From Deltaproteobacteria bacterium (GTDB taxonomy: Bacteria > Desulfobacterota > Syntrophia > Syntrophales > UBA2210): a stretch of 5,396 bases of DNA. Both the position numbers and the translations under genes were made by a program. Shown in pieces: positions 5,234-5,396 of the stretch. Location of the stretch: assembly GCA_019314085.1 (NCBI GenBank), contig JAFCZZ010000361.1:1-5396 (forward strand). The letters are read 5' to 3'. Each line of letters begins with the position of its first letter. The stretch's first letter is position 1. The notes under the pieces were generated by a model that had not been told where the DNA came from, made no database searches, and was given only the letters and a program-made list of their open reading frames with translations.

Positions 5234-5395
5234 CTATTCAGCCGGTTTTTGCATCAGCTCGAAGATGGCTCCGCCGGGTCCCCCCGCATCGAGGTAAGCG
5301 AATTGACCGGGATCATGGATGAGAAGCGTGGCGCCCCCCTCCACCAGTTCTGCCACCTCGGCATCGACATCATCCACGCGAAATCCAAGGTGATG
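5234..5395 (-). CDS. VOC-superfamily (glyoxalase/epimerase-like) protein, C-terminal fragment cut by window edge
   Basis: Reading in from the window edge, the frame gives HHLGFRVDDVDAEVAELVEG and continues, ending IFELMQKPAE and a TAG at 5236-5234. These 53 residues form one beta-alpha-beta-beta-beta half of a vicinal oxygen chelate domain: HHLGFRVDD opening strand, amphipathic helix DAEVAELVEGGA, DPGQFAYLDA strand pair, and closing GGAIFELMQ strand. His (residue 1 or 2 of the fragment) and Glu46 in the FEL triplet sit at the usual metal-ligand positions. Members include glyoxalase I, methylmalonyl-CoA epimerase and resistance proteins. The HHLGFRVDD and IFEL motifs recall methylmalonyl-CoA epimerase, but the loop before the last strands is short, so the substrate is left open. 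It is followed by a hairpin and then cfa on the same strand. Confidence 0.82.
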   Translation of the reverse strand, partial: HHLGFRVDDVDAEVAELVEGGATLLIHDPGQFAYLDAGGPGGAIFELMQKPAE

Positions 5396-5396
5396 C

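Noticed and set aside
5011..5322. A plus-strand open frame of 103 codons between cfa and the VOC gene
   Set aside because: It overlaps the VOC coding sequence antisense, runs through the 11-bp hairpin, lacks a good Shine-Dalgarno sequence and changes composition midway.

Overview
All genes in this window lie on the minus strand, so the window reads from right to left. Moderately high GC, tightly packed genes and an ABC operon headed by a LolA-like protein suggest a Gram-negative bacterium. The style recalls Desulfobacterota/'Deltaproteobacteria' of the Syntrophus type, but that is inference; no rRNA or lineage marker is present.

Right end (5396 to 5234): the C-terminal 53 residues of a VOC-superfamily (glyoxalase/epimerase-like) protein. 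A perfect 11-bp hairpin (5166-5191) follows it. A candidate promoter (5063-5090) then precedes an intact cyclopropane-fatty-acyl-phospholipid synthase gene, cfa (3866-4987). Its catalytic residues line up with those of E. coli Cfa at a constant offset of 13.

Middle and left (3865 to 1): a 229-nt gap holds a weak terminator candidate and several short palindromes. It leads into a four-gene export operon: a secreted LolA-like 'outer membrane lipoprotein-sorting' protein (2875-3636), an FtsX/LolC/E-type permease (1688-2868), a second permease of the same family (451-1674), and the start of a LolD/MacB-type ATPase (1-168, running off the window). The set looks like a self-contained Lol-like system: ATPase plus two permeases extract a lipoprotein or lipid from the inner membrane and the LolA-like protein accepts it in the periplasm. 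The cargo cannot be read from the sequence.

Two things stand out. First, the upstream permease gene is broken. Its N-terminal third and C-terminal two-thirds are in different frames, and against its sister about 19 residues of the periplasmic domain are missing at the junction. This fits a deletion of about 58 nt, either a real lesion or an assembly error. Second, the otherwise tight operon is interrupted between the second permease and the ATPase by a 282-nt non-coding island. It contains degenerate 8-bp tandem repeats in inverted orientation at its two ends, a G-rich hairpin element in its middle, canonical G-quadruplex motifs on both strands, and a perfect hairpin just before the ATPase ribosome-binding site. 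It resembles a small non-autonomous interspersed repeat lodged inside an operon.
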